Shown here piece by piece: positions 16,848 through 25,389 of a stretch of 63,838 nt of DNA. The stretch spans positions 1 to 63,838 of the forward strand of contig CALJEQ010000036.1 of assembly GCA_938074565.1 (NCBI GenBank). The letters are read 5' to 3'. Both the position numbers and the translations under genes were made by a program. The DNA comes from an uncultured Alkaliphilus sp. (lineage in GTDB: Bacteria > Bacillota > Clostridia > Peptostreptococcales > Natronincolaceae). The stretch's first letter is position 1; each line of letters begins with the position of its first letter. The notes under the pieces are model-generated. The model was not told the origin of the DNA. It saw only the letters and a program-made list of their open reading frames with translations, and made no database searches.

Positions 16848-17177
16848 TTAATATTTTTTTGTCCATCGATTAGCATCCCTTGTATTAAATTTATTCATCA
16901 TTTGGTGGAAAGCTTCCTCTAAATCTATATTTAGTGAGTTAGCGAAGCACACCAAAATAAACATTATATCTGCTAACTCCATATCTATGGTATTATGGGG
17001 CTCATCTTTTCTCTTTGGCTTTTCTCCATGATAATGGTTTACTTCTCTTGCTAACTCCCCTGCTTCTTCCGTCAGTCTTGCCATTAATGCTAAGGGGCTA
17101 AAATAACCTTCTTTAAATTGTCCGATGTAGTCATCTACAATTTTTTGCATTTCTTTAATGGTTAGTTCCTTTTCCAT
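16848..17177 (-). CDS. MazG-like nucleotide pyrophosphohydrolase
   Basis: Product of 109 aa, a single MazG domain. The metal-binding helices are seen as LTEEAGELAREV (EExxE) and ELADIMFIL (ExxD). Such enzymes hydrolyse non-canonical or excess NTPs to NMP and pyrophosphate. It starts 45 bases after the stop of the antiporter gene and may be co-transcribed with it. The substrate is not predictable. Confidence 0.85.
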   Translation of the reverse strand: MEKELTIKEMQKIVDDYIGQFKEGYFSPLALMARLTEEAGELAREVNHYHGEKPKRKDEPHNTIDMELADIMFILVCFANSLNIDLEEAFHQMMNKFNTRDANRWTKKY

Positions 17178-17222
17178 GTTACGTCCTCCTAATTCAACAA
17201 TATTGTTTATTGGGCATTGCTT

Positions 17223-18398
17223 TTATTCTAAAAAATGCTCTCCTGCATACTTTATGCCTATTGCTCCTAAAGGTGCTGTTATAACTATAGCTAATACTGC
17301 CAATGCCAATATTAGTTCTCCCGAAGGTATGCCTACTGCTAAAGGAACTGCTCCTATGGCTGCTTGTACAGTTGCCTTTGGAGAATAGGATATTATACAA
17401 AAAAGCTTTTCTTTAATATTTAGGTCTGTTCCCAATAATGAAAGATATACCCCTATACCTCTGGCAATTAGTCCAACGGTAATAATAAATAATCCTAAAA
17501 ACCCTGCATCACGGGCCACATAAATATTTACTTGTGCCCCTACTAAAACAAAAAGTAATAGCTCAGCAAATACCCAAACCTTGTTAAATTTTCGGCTTAA
17601 TCTTTCAGCTACTGTTGGTTTTTTCTCTAATAATATAAAACCAATAGTCATAACACCAATCAAACTAGCTATTGGTATTATGGCTTGTAGTACTTCTTCT
17701 AAGGTAGTTAATAAAATGGCGACTCCAATAATCATTAAGGTTTTCTTTGTATCTCTAATGGCAAAACGATTAAATATGTAAATAAGTAGGATTGCTACCA
17801 AAAACCCCAACAACATACCTATGATAATGGATAGGGGAATGTTAGCAATTTGTTTAAATAAATTTATATTACTTCCTCCATAAAGACCTAAAAAGGCTGT
17901 AAAAATGGTTATAGCCACTACATCATCAATGGATGCTCCTGCTAAAATAATGGTTGGTATTCCCTTTACTTCTCCTTTTTTTCTTTCAATAAAATCTAGC
18001 ATTTGAGGGACAACAACTGCTGGTGAAACAGCAGCAATAATAAATCCCAATATTCCTCCTTCTATTTTGGATATGCCTAATATGTAGCTACTTACAAATA
18101 AAATAGTAAAGCCTTCAAACAATCCAGGTATAAAACTCAGTTTAAATGCTGATTTTCCCACCTTTTTTAGCGTCTCTCTCTTTATTCCTAGTCCCGCCCT
18201 CAATAGAATGATAATTAATGCTATTTTTCTAAGGTCTGCCGATATTTTTAAAAGTTCTTCCCCAATGATATTAAAACCAAAGGGACCAATTATTACCCCT
18301 AATAACAACATTCCCAAAAGACCTGGTAGTTTCATTTTAGTAAAAATTTTGTTTGCTATTAAACCTAGTAAAATTACCATTGCTAAACTAAATGCCAT
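17223..18398 (-). CDS. Cation:proton antiporter (CPA1/NhaP-like) under fluoride riboswitch
   Basis: Product of 391 aa from ATG 18398 (AAAGGAGC upstream). About eleven to thirteen transmembrane helices, with motifs of the sodium/proton exchanger fold: MLLLGVIIGPFGFN, IILLRAGLGIKRE, and the conserved Asp pair region ILAGASIDDVVAITIF in the exchange core. CPA family members move Na+ or K+ against H+. A fluoride riboswitch precedes the gene, so here the physiological task is likely defence against fluoride, by fluoride export or by correcting ion balance. Fluoride riboswitches before Na+/H+ antiporter-like genes are known from surveys. Transport of F- itself is unproven. Confidence 0.9.
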   Translation of the reverse strand: MAFSLAMVILLGLIANKIFTKMKLPGLLGMLLLGVIIGPFGFNIIGEELLKISADLRKIALIIILLRAGLGIKRETLKKVGKSAFKLSFIPGLFEGFTILFVSSYILGISKIEGGILGFIIAAVSPAVVVPQMLDFIERKKGEVKGIPTIILAGASIDDVVAITIFTAFLGLYGGSNINLFKQIANIPLSIIIGMLLGFLVAILLIYIFNRFAIRDTKKTLMIIGVAILLTTLEEVLQAIIPIASLIGVMTIGFILLEKKPTVAERLSRKFNKVWVFAELLLFVLVGAQVNIYVARDAGFLGLFIITVGLIARGIGVYLSLLGTDLNIKEKLFCIISYSPKATVQAAIGAVPLAVGIPSGELILALAVLAIVITAPLGAIGIKYAGEHFLE

Positions 18399-18441
18399 AT
18401 TATTACGCTCCTTTATCTTTTTATTTTGTTCATTAGACAAA

Positions 18442-18526
18442 CAAAAAACCCCTACAGCACAAAAAAACTTATACTGTAGGAGTCATTAACTGCTGGGCAG
18501 TGGTTAAAGGCGAACTCCATCACCTA
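18442..18526 (-). promoter_or_regulatory. Fluoride riboswitch (crcB motif) with terminator platform
   Basis: On the minus strand: GGTGATGGAGTTCGCC, then AACCACTGCCCAGCAGTTAA, then TGACTCCTACAG. These match the crcB aptamer consensus (GGxGAUGG, GUUCxCC, a pseudoknotted loop, and GAxxCCUxC). CCTACAG of the aptamer's 3' side pairs with CTGTAGG further down, followed by T6, so aptamer and terminator compete. Fluoride binding should stop terminator formation and switch on the antiporter gene. Confidence 0.92.
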
Positions 18527-18580
18527 TTAAATTTATTATGTCTATTCTATATTATACGTTAATGCTATGTTAAATTCAAC

Positions 18581-19207
18581 TTATTTTTCACAAACCGCCA
18601 CCATTAGATAATATTTTTTATCAGCTTGTGGAATTTCTATTGTTTCATCTATTTGATGATACATTATTACTTTTTTAAAAGGCTTTAATAGTTCAAGAAA
18701 TTCCTCTTCTACATATTGATGTAGGTGAAATGGACAACCACATGGTTTTCCCCGACCTCTACCAAAGGGGGTAGATATAATTAGTGTACCATCATCCTTT
18801 AATAGTTTTGTTAGGTTATCTATAAACCCATAATCATCTTGAAGATGTTCGATGGTTTCCATACTGATGATGGTATCAAAGGTTCCATATTTTTTATATA
18901 GATTTTCTTCACTAATATCTTGTTGGTAAAAAGTTGCCTTTAAAAATCCATACATATGTTTGGCATATTCTATACTTTCTTGACAGACATCCAAACCAAC
19001 AATTTCTGTTATTTTTTCCTCTTGAGGCCCATCTAGTAAAATATCAATTCCATAACCGACTCCACAGGCGATATCCAAAACTCTACCTCTACAGTAGGAT
19101 TTTGCAAATTCATATCTTGCTACATGTTCCAATAAATGTCCATTTTTAGGGTTCATTACTTCTGGTATAACCCGTTCTCCTGTATACTGCATCTTAATTA
19201 ACACCAT
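18581..19207 (-). CDS. SAM-dependent methyltransferase, class I
   Basis: Product of about 208 aa. SAM-binding motif I is VLDIACGVGYG; motif II-like IVGLDVCQESIEYA, FDTIISMETIEHL and DDGTLIISTPFGRG follow. The tail has CGCPFHLHQYVEEEFLELL. The pattern is that of UbiE/Coq-type or glycan-linked small methyltransferases; the substrate is unknown. The start is uncertain: ATG 19207 has GAGG only four bases away, while ATG 19231 has no visible site. Single gene. Confidence 0.82.
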   Translation of the reverse strand: MVLIKMQYTGERVIPEVMNPKNGHLLEHVARYEFAKSYCRGRVLDIACGVGYGIDILLDGPQEEKITEIVGLDVCQESIEYAKHMYGFLKATFYQQDISEENLYKKYGTFDTIISMETIEHLQDDYGFIDNLTKLLKDDGTLIISTPFGRGRGKPCGCPFHLHQYVEEEFLELLKPFKKVIMYHQIDETIEIPQADKKYYLMVAVCEK

Positions 19208-19383
19208 CTTTCCTCTGTTTTTCTTAAACATTATAACTTATTGTTACAAATGTTGCAAATTAATGGTTTAATAATAATATTACCTGTCCATTCACCTTTT
19301 ATCCTATTAAACAAGTTTAAATCCTCTGTTTGTAGTAAATAATCTATTATATAATTGTTTTTTTATAGAAGGAGGGTAGTACT

Positions 19384-20361
19384 TTGATTAAACAAATGTT
19401 TAAACCTAATTTATATCATGGAAAAACCCTGTGGAATCGTTTTGAAGGATGGTATTTTAAAATTGTTAATAAGGAAGCCACTGAAAGTTTTGCTTTTATA
19501 CCTGGTGTTTTCTGGGGAAATTCCAAAGAGGAATCCCACAGCTTTCTTCAAGTGTTAGAAGGGAACTCTGTTAAATATAACTATCATCGTTTTTTATGGG
19601 ATAATTTTAATGCTACTCATTCCCCTTTTTCTGTTGAGATCAATGATAATACTTTTTCTTTAGAAGGAATTAATCTGTCTATTGTTACTTCACAACAAAA
19701 CATGCGAGGAAGTTTAAACTTTTCTAACTTACTCAATTGGCAGGATAAGATTTATTCCCCTGGCAGTATGGGCCCTTTTAATTTTATTCCTTTTATGCAA
19801 TGTTATAGTCAGGTATGTGTTATGGATATGGATATATCAGGGCAATTAACAATTAATGGTACTGTTCATAATTTTAATAATGGTAAGGGTTATATAGAGA
19901 AAAATTGGGGTAACTCCTTCCCCATTTCTTGGATTTGGATTCAATCTAATAACTTTAGTCATCCTAAAACTTCTTTAAGCTGTTCTATTGGTCATATTCC
20001 TTTTTGGTTTACAGACTTTCGAGGTTTTTTGGTGGGTTTTTATGCCAGTGGTGTTTTTTATCAATTTACTACAATGAATGGCTCTACAATAAAAATTGAA
20101 GAGAAAAATAATAATGTAAAAATAAATTTAATAAATAAAACCCATACACTTAAAATACAAACAGAAAGTGATTCAGACTCTTTTATACTTTGTAAAGGTC
20201 CTAGAAATGGAAAGATGATTCCATTGGTTAATGAATGTTTAACTGGAAAAGTACATGTTCAACTTTTTGAAAATAGAAGTAATAAAATAATACTAGAGGA
20301 TATTGGTTTTGCCACTGGTATTGAATATGGTGGTGAACTAATGAAAATTTTGGACATTTAA
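19384..20361 (+). CDS. Tocopherol cyclase-like protein (VTE1 family)
   Basis: Product of 325 aa starting at TTG 19384, supported by AAGGAGGG seven bases upstream. It resembles plant tocopherol cyclases, with FEGWYFKIVNKE near the N-terminus and GYIEKNWGNSFPISWIWIQSN in the middle (plant form: EKNWG...W.W.QCN). Plant enzymes close the chromanol ring. Anaerobic bacteria do not make tocopherol, so the role here is unknown, perhaps a related lipocalin-like isoprenoid-binding or cyclising step. No signal peptide. Tandem with a small beta-rich protein gene 75 bases downstream. Confidence 0.8.
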   Translation: MIKQMFKPNLYHGKTLWNRFEGWYFKIVNKEATESFAFIPGVFWGNSKEESHSFLQVLEGNSVKYNYHRFLWDNFNATHSPFSVEINDNTFSLEGINLSIVTSQQNMRGSLNFSNLLNWQDKIYSPGSMGPFNFIPFMQCYSQVCVMDMDISGQLTINGTVHNFNNGKGYIEKNWGNSFPISWIWIQSNNFSHPKTSLSCSIGHIPFWFTDFRGFLVGFYASGVFYQFTTMNGSTIKIEEKNNNVKINLINKTHTLKIQTESDSDSFILCKGPRNGKMIPLVNECLTGKVHVQLFENRSNKIILEDIGFATGIEYGGELMKILDI

Positions 20362-20436
20362 TCAATGTGTTAAGCACCCTCTTTATTTTAGTGAATAAAA
20401 TAGTAGTAAACCATTATTTATTTAAGGAGGGTTATT

Positions 20437-20868
20437 ATGACACATAAACTTTATGAACTTCCAAGTTTTTCAATAATAAAAATAATATCTGATGGTCCCT
20501 TATCAGCCCCAGTTAATACTCAATGTACATGGTTAATAGAAATACACATAACCAATATAGGTAAAGGTAGAATTAGCAATGTGGTGATGGCAGATTTAAT
20601 TCTTTTGGATGTTATTGAAAACGTCCAACTTAATTCTATTTCTAAGGGATGTGCTATCTTTGTTGGAAATAGTATTACTTGGAGCATTGGAGATTTAGCT
20701 ATTGGTGAAAAGGCAGTTATCCAAGTTAAACTAACTGGCTCTTTTTCCTCCGAGGGTAAGCATTCTATTGGCGTAGCAAATGTTTCAGGTCTTGACCCTA
20801 TTCTTGATACCATTGTTGGTGGCCCTGCAACTGGCTATCACGTTAGTATTTTGGAAAGTGTTTCTTAG
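20437..20868 (+). CDS. DUF11-like beta-sandwich protein, no signal peptide
   Basis: Product of 143 aa. The middle resembles a DUF11/conserved-repeat domain: WLIEIHITNIGKGRISNVVM, ITWSIGDLAIGEKAVIQVKL and GVANVSGLDP. Such domains are usually repeated in large secreted proteins. Here a single copy stands alone without a signal sequence or anchor. A good AAGGAGGG precedes ATG 20437. Possibly a spore-surface or structural protein (inference). Confidence 0.65.
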   Translation: MTHKLYELPSFSIIKIISDGPLSAPVNTQCTWLIEIHITNIGKGRISNVVMADLILLDVIENVQLNSISKGCAIFVGNSITWSIGDLAIGEKAVIQVKLTGSFSSEGKHSIGVANVSGLDPILDTIVGGPATGYHVSILESVS

Positions 20869-20881
20869 TAGGGTTTCTTAT

Positions 20882-20924
20882 AAAAAAGTACTGATCTTAT
20901 AAAACTTTTTGACCAGTACTTTTA
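20882..20924. terminator. Bidirectional terminator between convergent genes
   Basis: AAAAGTACTGATC pairs with GACCAGTACTTTT, closing a loop of about 14 bases. It lies between the DUF11-like gene and the end of asnB and can serve both. Confidence 0.8.
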
Positions 20925-20937
20925 TAATGTTATAAAT

Positions 20938-22779
20938 CTATTGTATTTGTACTTTGTATTCCTTCATCCAATAGTTTATTTGTATTAGGTATGCTAATAA
21001 CTGTGGTCCTGTCATTAATTGACCAAACCAAGGTTGCCCAAAGGCTACTCCTCCAGTGTTTACAATATCCCCTATAACGGATCTATTAATAATTTTTAAA
21101 ATTGGCGAAGTAGGATCTTGTAATATTATTTCCATTTTTCTTTTAACTGCTGATAAGTAAGCTGGGTTATGGGTTTTAGGATATGGACTCTTTTTTCTTT
21201 CTAAAATTTCTGTAGGTAAGATGCCCACCAATGCCCTTCTTAATAGTCCTTTTTCTCTGTTATCGCAGTATTTCATTTCCCAAGGTATATTCCACGCATA
21301 TTCTACAATGCGATGGTCTGCAAATGGAACCCGTACCTCTAGACCATTTGCCATACTCATACGGTCTTTTCTATTTAAAAGGGTTATCATAAACCACTTT
21401 AGATTTAAGTAGGAAATTTCCCTCATCCGATGTATTTCCTTTGATTCTCCCGATAGTCGTGGTACTTCTTTTAATGTTTCTTCATACTTTGCTGCCACAT
21501 ATTCTTCTAATGGGACTTTGCTGTAATTTGTACCTAAAAGACTTTTTCTTTCAGCAGTGGCTTTTGACCAAGGAAATGTTTTTGCTTCTAAGTCTTCTTT
21601 TCTTCTAAACCATGGATATCCTCCAAAAATCTCATCGGCACATTCCCCTGATAATGCCACTGTTGCATTTTCCCTTACTGCATTACAAAATAGATATAAA
21701 GAAGAATCTACATCTGCCATACCAGGTAAATCGTTGGCTTTAATGGCTATATCCAATGCTTCCACCAGTTGTGGAGTATCTATTACCATATCATGATGAT
21801 TAGAATTAATAAATTGTGTCATTTTCTTAATCCACACTTTATCAGAATTAGGTTGAAATTCGCTGGGTTTAAAATGAATATCATTATCTACATAGTCTAT
21901 AGAGTAAGTATTTAATTGACCTTTGCCTTCCCTTTTAAATGAATTGGCGGCAATGGCAGAAATAGCACTGGAATCTAATCCACCTGATAAGAATGTACAA
22001 ACAGGAACATCTGATACTAATTGGCGTTCTATGGCATCAACCAACAAAGCTTTTGTATGTTCTATTGTAGTTTCTAGGTTTTCTTCATGGGGTTGGCTTT
22101 CTAATTGCCAGTATTGTTTCAGCTTCCTTCTGTCTTTGTCTAATAAGAGACAATGGGCTGGTGGTATTTCATAAACGTCTTTAAAGACAGCATTTCCTGG
22201 TGATCTAGCTGGCCCCAATCCAAAAATTTCCATTATTCCTTCTTCATCGATAATGGGATCCACCATAGGATGTTGTAACAAGGCTTTTAATTCAGAGGCA
22301 AAAATAAAATTATTTCCCTTCTCTGTATAAAATAATGGCTTCACCCCTAATCGATCCCTCGCTATAAAAAGTTGCTTTTCGGCTTCATCCCATATTCCAA
22401 AGGCATATATTCCATTTAATTCTTCTACACAATCTTTCCCCCAAGCAATGTATGAAACCAATAAGACTTCTGTGTCGGAATATGATTGAAATTCATATCC
22501 TTTATCTAGTAGTTTTTTTCTTAACTCTTCCGTATTATATAACTCTCCATTATAAACAATGGTATAAGTTTTATCTGCCACTTTTCTAGTCATGGGCTGA
22601 CTTCCACCTTCTGGATCAACAACAATTAGTCTTCTATGACCTAATAGTGCATTTTCACTACTATAAACTCCAAACCCATCGGGGCCTCGGTTAACTAATG
22701 TATTAGTCATATTTTCAATTATTATATTTTTTTCTGTCAAATTTTCTTCTAGATTTATCCAACCTACAATACCACACAT
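20938..22779 (-). CDS. asnB: Asparagine synthase (glutamine-hydrolysing)
   Basis: Product of 613 aa. The start ATG 22779 puts Cys at position 2 (MCGIVGW), the glutaminase nucleophile after Met removal; GGAG is nine bases upstream, and the ATG at 22788 abuts that site. An N-terminal Ntn-type glutaminase (NRGPDGFG, YNGELYN) is followed by the synthetase domain with the ATP pyrophosphatase loop TFLSGGLDSS. It makes Asn from Asp, Gln and ATP. Single gene. There is too little upstream space for a T-box leader. Confidence 0.95.
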   Translation of the reverse strand: MCGIVGWINLEENLTEKNIIIENMTNTLVNRGPDGFGVYSSENALLGHRRLIVVDPEGGSQPMTRKVADKTYTIVYNGELYNTEELRKKLLDKGYEFQSYSDTEVLLVSYIAWGKDCVEELNGIYAFGIWDEAEKQLFIARDRLGVKPLFYTEKGNNFIFASELKALLQHPMVDPIIDEEGIMEIFGLGPARSPGNAVFKDVYEIPPAHCLLLDKDRRKLKQYWQLESQPHEENLETTIEHTKALLVDAIERQLVSDVPVCTFLSGGLDSSAISAIAANSFKREGKGQLNTYSIDYVDNDIHFKPSEFQPNSDKVWIKKMTQFINSNHHDMVIDTPQLVEALDIAIKANDLPGMADVDSSLYLFCNAVRENATVALSGECADEIFGGYPWFRRKEDLEAKTFPWSKATAERKSLLGTNYSKVPLEEYVAAKYEETLKEVPRLSGESKEIHRMREISYLNLKWFMITLLNRKDRMSMANGLEVRVPFADHRIVEYAWNIPWEMKYCDNREKGLLRRALVGILPTEILERKKSPYPKTHNPAYLSAVKRKMEIILQDPTSPILKIINRSVIGDIVNTGGVAFGQPWFGQLMTGPQLLAYLIQINYWMKEYKVQIQ

Positions 22780-22883
22780 ATTCTTCATCTCCTTTACTTT
22801 GCATAAAACTTTGATTATTTCTATGCAATTTTTTTATCAAGTATGCTATGATAACATAAGTATTGAAACGAAAAAGATTCAAC

Positions 22884-22936
22884 AAAAAATCAGCACTTTA
22901 ACGTATAAAGAAATACGTAAGGTGCTGATTTTTTTT
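22884..22936 (-). terminator. Terminator of the MATE gene
   Basis: AAAATCAGCACTTTAACGTAT pairs with its near-complement, a stem of over 18 bp with one bulge. A6 and T8 runs flank it. It lies 66 bases after the transporter stop. Confidence 0.88.
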
Positions 22937-23001
22937 AATGAAGAATAAATCTGATTAATCATTCTTCTTTCTCTGTGATATTTGTAATTAAATTAAATTT
23001 T

Positions 23002-24384
23002 CTATTGGTTTACCACAAACTTATTTTGTTTAGAAGATTGGACAGATAAATGTGTACCTAAAACAATAATAAACCAAGTTGTTAAAATGACACCTTTAAA
23101 CATACTGGTTAAACTGATACTCCACCATACGCCATTTAACCCTAGACTATCAATGGAAGATAATAACATTGCTGTTGGTATTCTTAATGCATTAAAGATG
23201 ATTCCTACAATGGAAGGCGGAACGGTTTTACCTAATCCATTAAAGGCTCCTGCTGTGGTGATTTCTATACACATAAACAATTGGGAGTAGCCTAATATTC
23301 TTAAATAGTTTATTCCTAAAACAACTGCTTCTTCTTCTTTTAGAAAAACTCTAAAAATTGTTTCTCCACCAAATATTAAAAGACAAGTTGCAAACCCTCC
23401 TATTATGCCTACAAGGAAAAGGGCTGTAAAATAACCTTTTTTAATTCTATCCCACTTTTCAGCTCCATAATTTTGCCCTGTAAAGGCACTAATAGCTGTT
23501 GAAAACCCTCCAGCAGTCATCCATGATATTGCCTCTATTTGACTACCTATTCTCTGCACTGCAACTGGTGTTGCTCCCCATTGGGCTATTATTCTTGCTA
23601 TAAACATTGCAAATATAGTAAATAATCCACTTTGTAATGCCACCGGCAAACCTAATCGGGTATTTTCTTTAATTTTTTTACCTTCTGTAAATTGTAACAG
23701 TTTTAGACCTGTAAATAATACGGGGTCTTTTTTCATGTTGTAAATGAATATTAAAGTTACCACCCCTTGGGCACATACGGTTGCTAATGCTGCTCCTTTT
23801 ACACCTAGTGCGGGAAATGGACCTACCCCTAATATTAATAATGGGTCTAAAAACATATTAATTATAAGTCCAATAGCATTTATTTTAAAGGGGGTTCTAC
23901 TATCACCGTATCCATTTAATATAGCTGTAAATACGGGATTTATAAAACTAAAAACCATCCCTCCACCAATTATTGCTAGATAAGTAATGGCTTTATCTAC
24001 TACAAAGGCATCACCTATATCAAAAAATTCTATTAATGGCTTTCTAAATATAATTAAAATACCACCATACAATATTGCAAGCCCTACATTAACTTGAATA
24101 GCACTTTTTATAACACTTCTAATTCCTTTTATATCGTCTCGACCTGAAGCTTGGGCTACTCCAACTTCTGCCCCTATCTTCGAAAGAAATATAAATGCCA
24201 TTGATAGCCATATAAAAAAACCTCCCGTACCCACTGCCGCAACAGAAAGACTCCCTAACTTTCCAACCCAAAACATATCCGTTAGGTTGTATGCCATTTG
24301 TACAAAGGAAGTCCCCATTATAGGAAGGGCTAATTTCAGTAGTACCCTAGATATATTACTTTCTGTTAAATTTATTTTTTTCAT
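23002..24384 (-). CDS. MATE family efflux transporter
   Basis: Product of 460 aa with twelve transmembrane helices in two similar halves. MATE signatures include LALPIMGTSFVQMAYNLTDMFWVGKLG at the N-terminus (helix 1-2), NAIGLIINMFLDPLLI and the second-half start RLGLPVALQSGLFTIFAMF. MATE pumps export cationic drugs or metabolites with Na+ or H+ influx. Single gene with its own terminator. The substrate is unknown. Confidence 0.93.
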   Translation of the reverse strand: MKKINLTESNISRVLLKLALPIMGTSFVQMAYNLTDMFWVGKLGSLSVAAVGTGGFFIWLSMAFIFLSKIGAEVGVAQASGRDDIKGIRSVIKSAIQVNVGLAILYGGILIIFRKPLIEFFDIGDAFVVDKAITYLAIIGGGMVFSFINPVFTAILNGYGDSRTPFKINAIGLIINMFLDPLLILGVGPFPALGVKGAALATVCAQGVVTLIFIYNMKKDPVLFTGLKLLQFTEGKKIKENTRLGLPVALQSGLFTIFAMFIARIIAQWGATPVAVQRIGSQIEAISWMTAGGFSTAISAFTGQNYGAEKWDRIKKGYFTALFLVGIIGGFATCLLIFGGETIFRVFLKEEEAVVLGINYLRILGYSQLFMCIEITTAGAFNGLGKTVPPSIVGIIFNALRIPTAMLLSSIDSLGLNGVWWSISLTSMFKGVILTTWFIIVLGTHLSVQSSKQNKFVVNQ

Positions 24385-24550
24385 CTTAGTTTATACCTCT
24401 TTCTAGTCTCGAAATATTTCTTCCTTACTCATTATACTTTTTTATACTGGTGTTTTTCAATATAATTATTGGTACTTTTACAAACATTTTTTAATTTATC
24501 AATGATTTTTCTAGATACAAATTAAGCGTGTAATTTTTCAACATAAAAAA

Positions 24551-24577
24551 ACAGCAACTTTGATTTTCAGTTGCTGT
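24551..24577 (-). terminator. Terminator of the CotF-like gene pair
   Basis: ACAGCAACT, loop, AGTTGCTGT and a T7 run on the minus strand, 24 bases after the final TAA of the CotF-like frame. Confidence 0.85.
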
Positions 24578-24600
24578 AAAAAAGACATATATTAATGTTC

Positions 24601-24963
24601 TTATTGTTGTGTGGGAAATTGCGATTGATAGCCTGTAAAAATATCTACCACATCTTGTATTTCTATTTTAGTTGCAACATTTGCTTGGTATTCTCCAAGG
24701 TTAAAAATTTCATTGAAAAATCTTGTATGAATTTGTTGTAATTGGTCTCAATTATTGATTACGATTTGTCTTAAATTATCATCAATCATTTCATTTATAC
24801 CTGTTTGATAACTAACTAGATTGTGTTTTTCTGTTAGTAAAACATCGTTTAATCTATCTCTAACATTTATACTTGCATCTTTTACTTGTGGCAATTCATT
24901 AGAAACTGTTTTACCAATCTTTAATACCCCTGCCTTTGAAGTCATTGTTTGTTCTGTATTCAT
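24601..24963 (-). pseudogene. CotF-like spore coat protein gene interrupted by TGA
   Basis: The frame from ATG 24963 to TAA 24601 would give 120 aa but has TGA at codon 72 (24748-24750). Both halves fit one CotF-type helical domain: LLTEKHNLVSYQTGINEMIDDNLRQI before the stop and DQLQQIHTRFFNEIFNLGEYQ after it. The stop falls in the helix that follows LRQ, where family members have an ordinary helical residue, so one substitution (for example from TTA or CGA) explains it. No hairpin like a SECIS follows. A truncated 71-aa product is possible. The ATG overlaps the stop of the upstream gene (TAATG). Confidence 0.7.
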
Positions 24964-25211
24964 TAGTTCATCTGACCTCCTTGATTGTTATTTGTCATAT
25001 TTGTATTTTGTTGTTGTGCATTGGCTTGATTAACATAACTCAATAGGTTCATATAATTTTTTTGATGTATATTTACAGCATCCATTAGTAGTTGCTTTCT
25101 TTGTGGATTTGTTTCTTGTTGTGCATATTGATTACATTTTTTTAAACTTAATATCTCCCATGATAAAAAGTCCTTAACATAGTTTAGTTCCTTACTGGCA
25201 ATGTTTTTCAT
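24963..25211 (-). CDS. CotF-like spore coat-associated protein
   Basis: Product of 82 aa. A helical region (LNYVKDFLSWEILSLKKCNQYAQQ...) resembling the first half of CotF-type domains precedes a Gln/Asn-rich tail (QANAQQQNTNMTNNNQGG). Small CotF proteins commonly come in pairs like this. The downstream CotF-like frame overlaps by one base. Confidence 0.65.
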   Translation of the reverse strand: MKNIASKELNYVKDFLSWEILSLKKCNQYAQQETNPQRKQLLMDAVNIHQKNYMNLLSYVNQANAQQQNTNMTNNNQGGQMN

Positions 25212-25389
25212 TGGTTATCCTCCTAATAAATAATTTCTCAAATAGTATCTCCTATTTCCAAAGTATTTACTAAGTAATTATTGGATTGTATTAGAAAAAA
25301 ATATTCATATATTCTATTTTGAATAAAAAAGTAATCTATACAGAATACTATGTTTAATAAAAATTAGTTCTTCTTGGAGTGATCTCTCT

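Noticed and set aside
22780..22883. T-box leader before asnB
   Set aside because: Only about 100 bases are available before the next terminator, and no T-box sequence or specifier stem is visible.
24748..24750. Second selenocysteine codon in the CotF-like gene
   Set aside because: The position is not a conserved Cys, no SECIS-like hairpin with a GG loop lies 15-40 bases downstream, and coat proteins have no use for Sec. Nonsense mutation or error is simpler.
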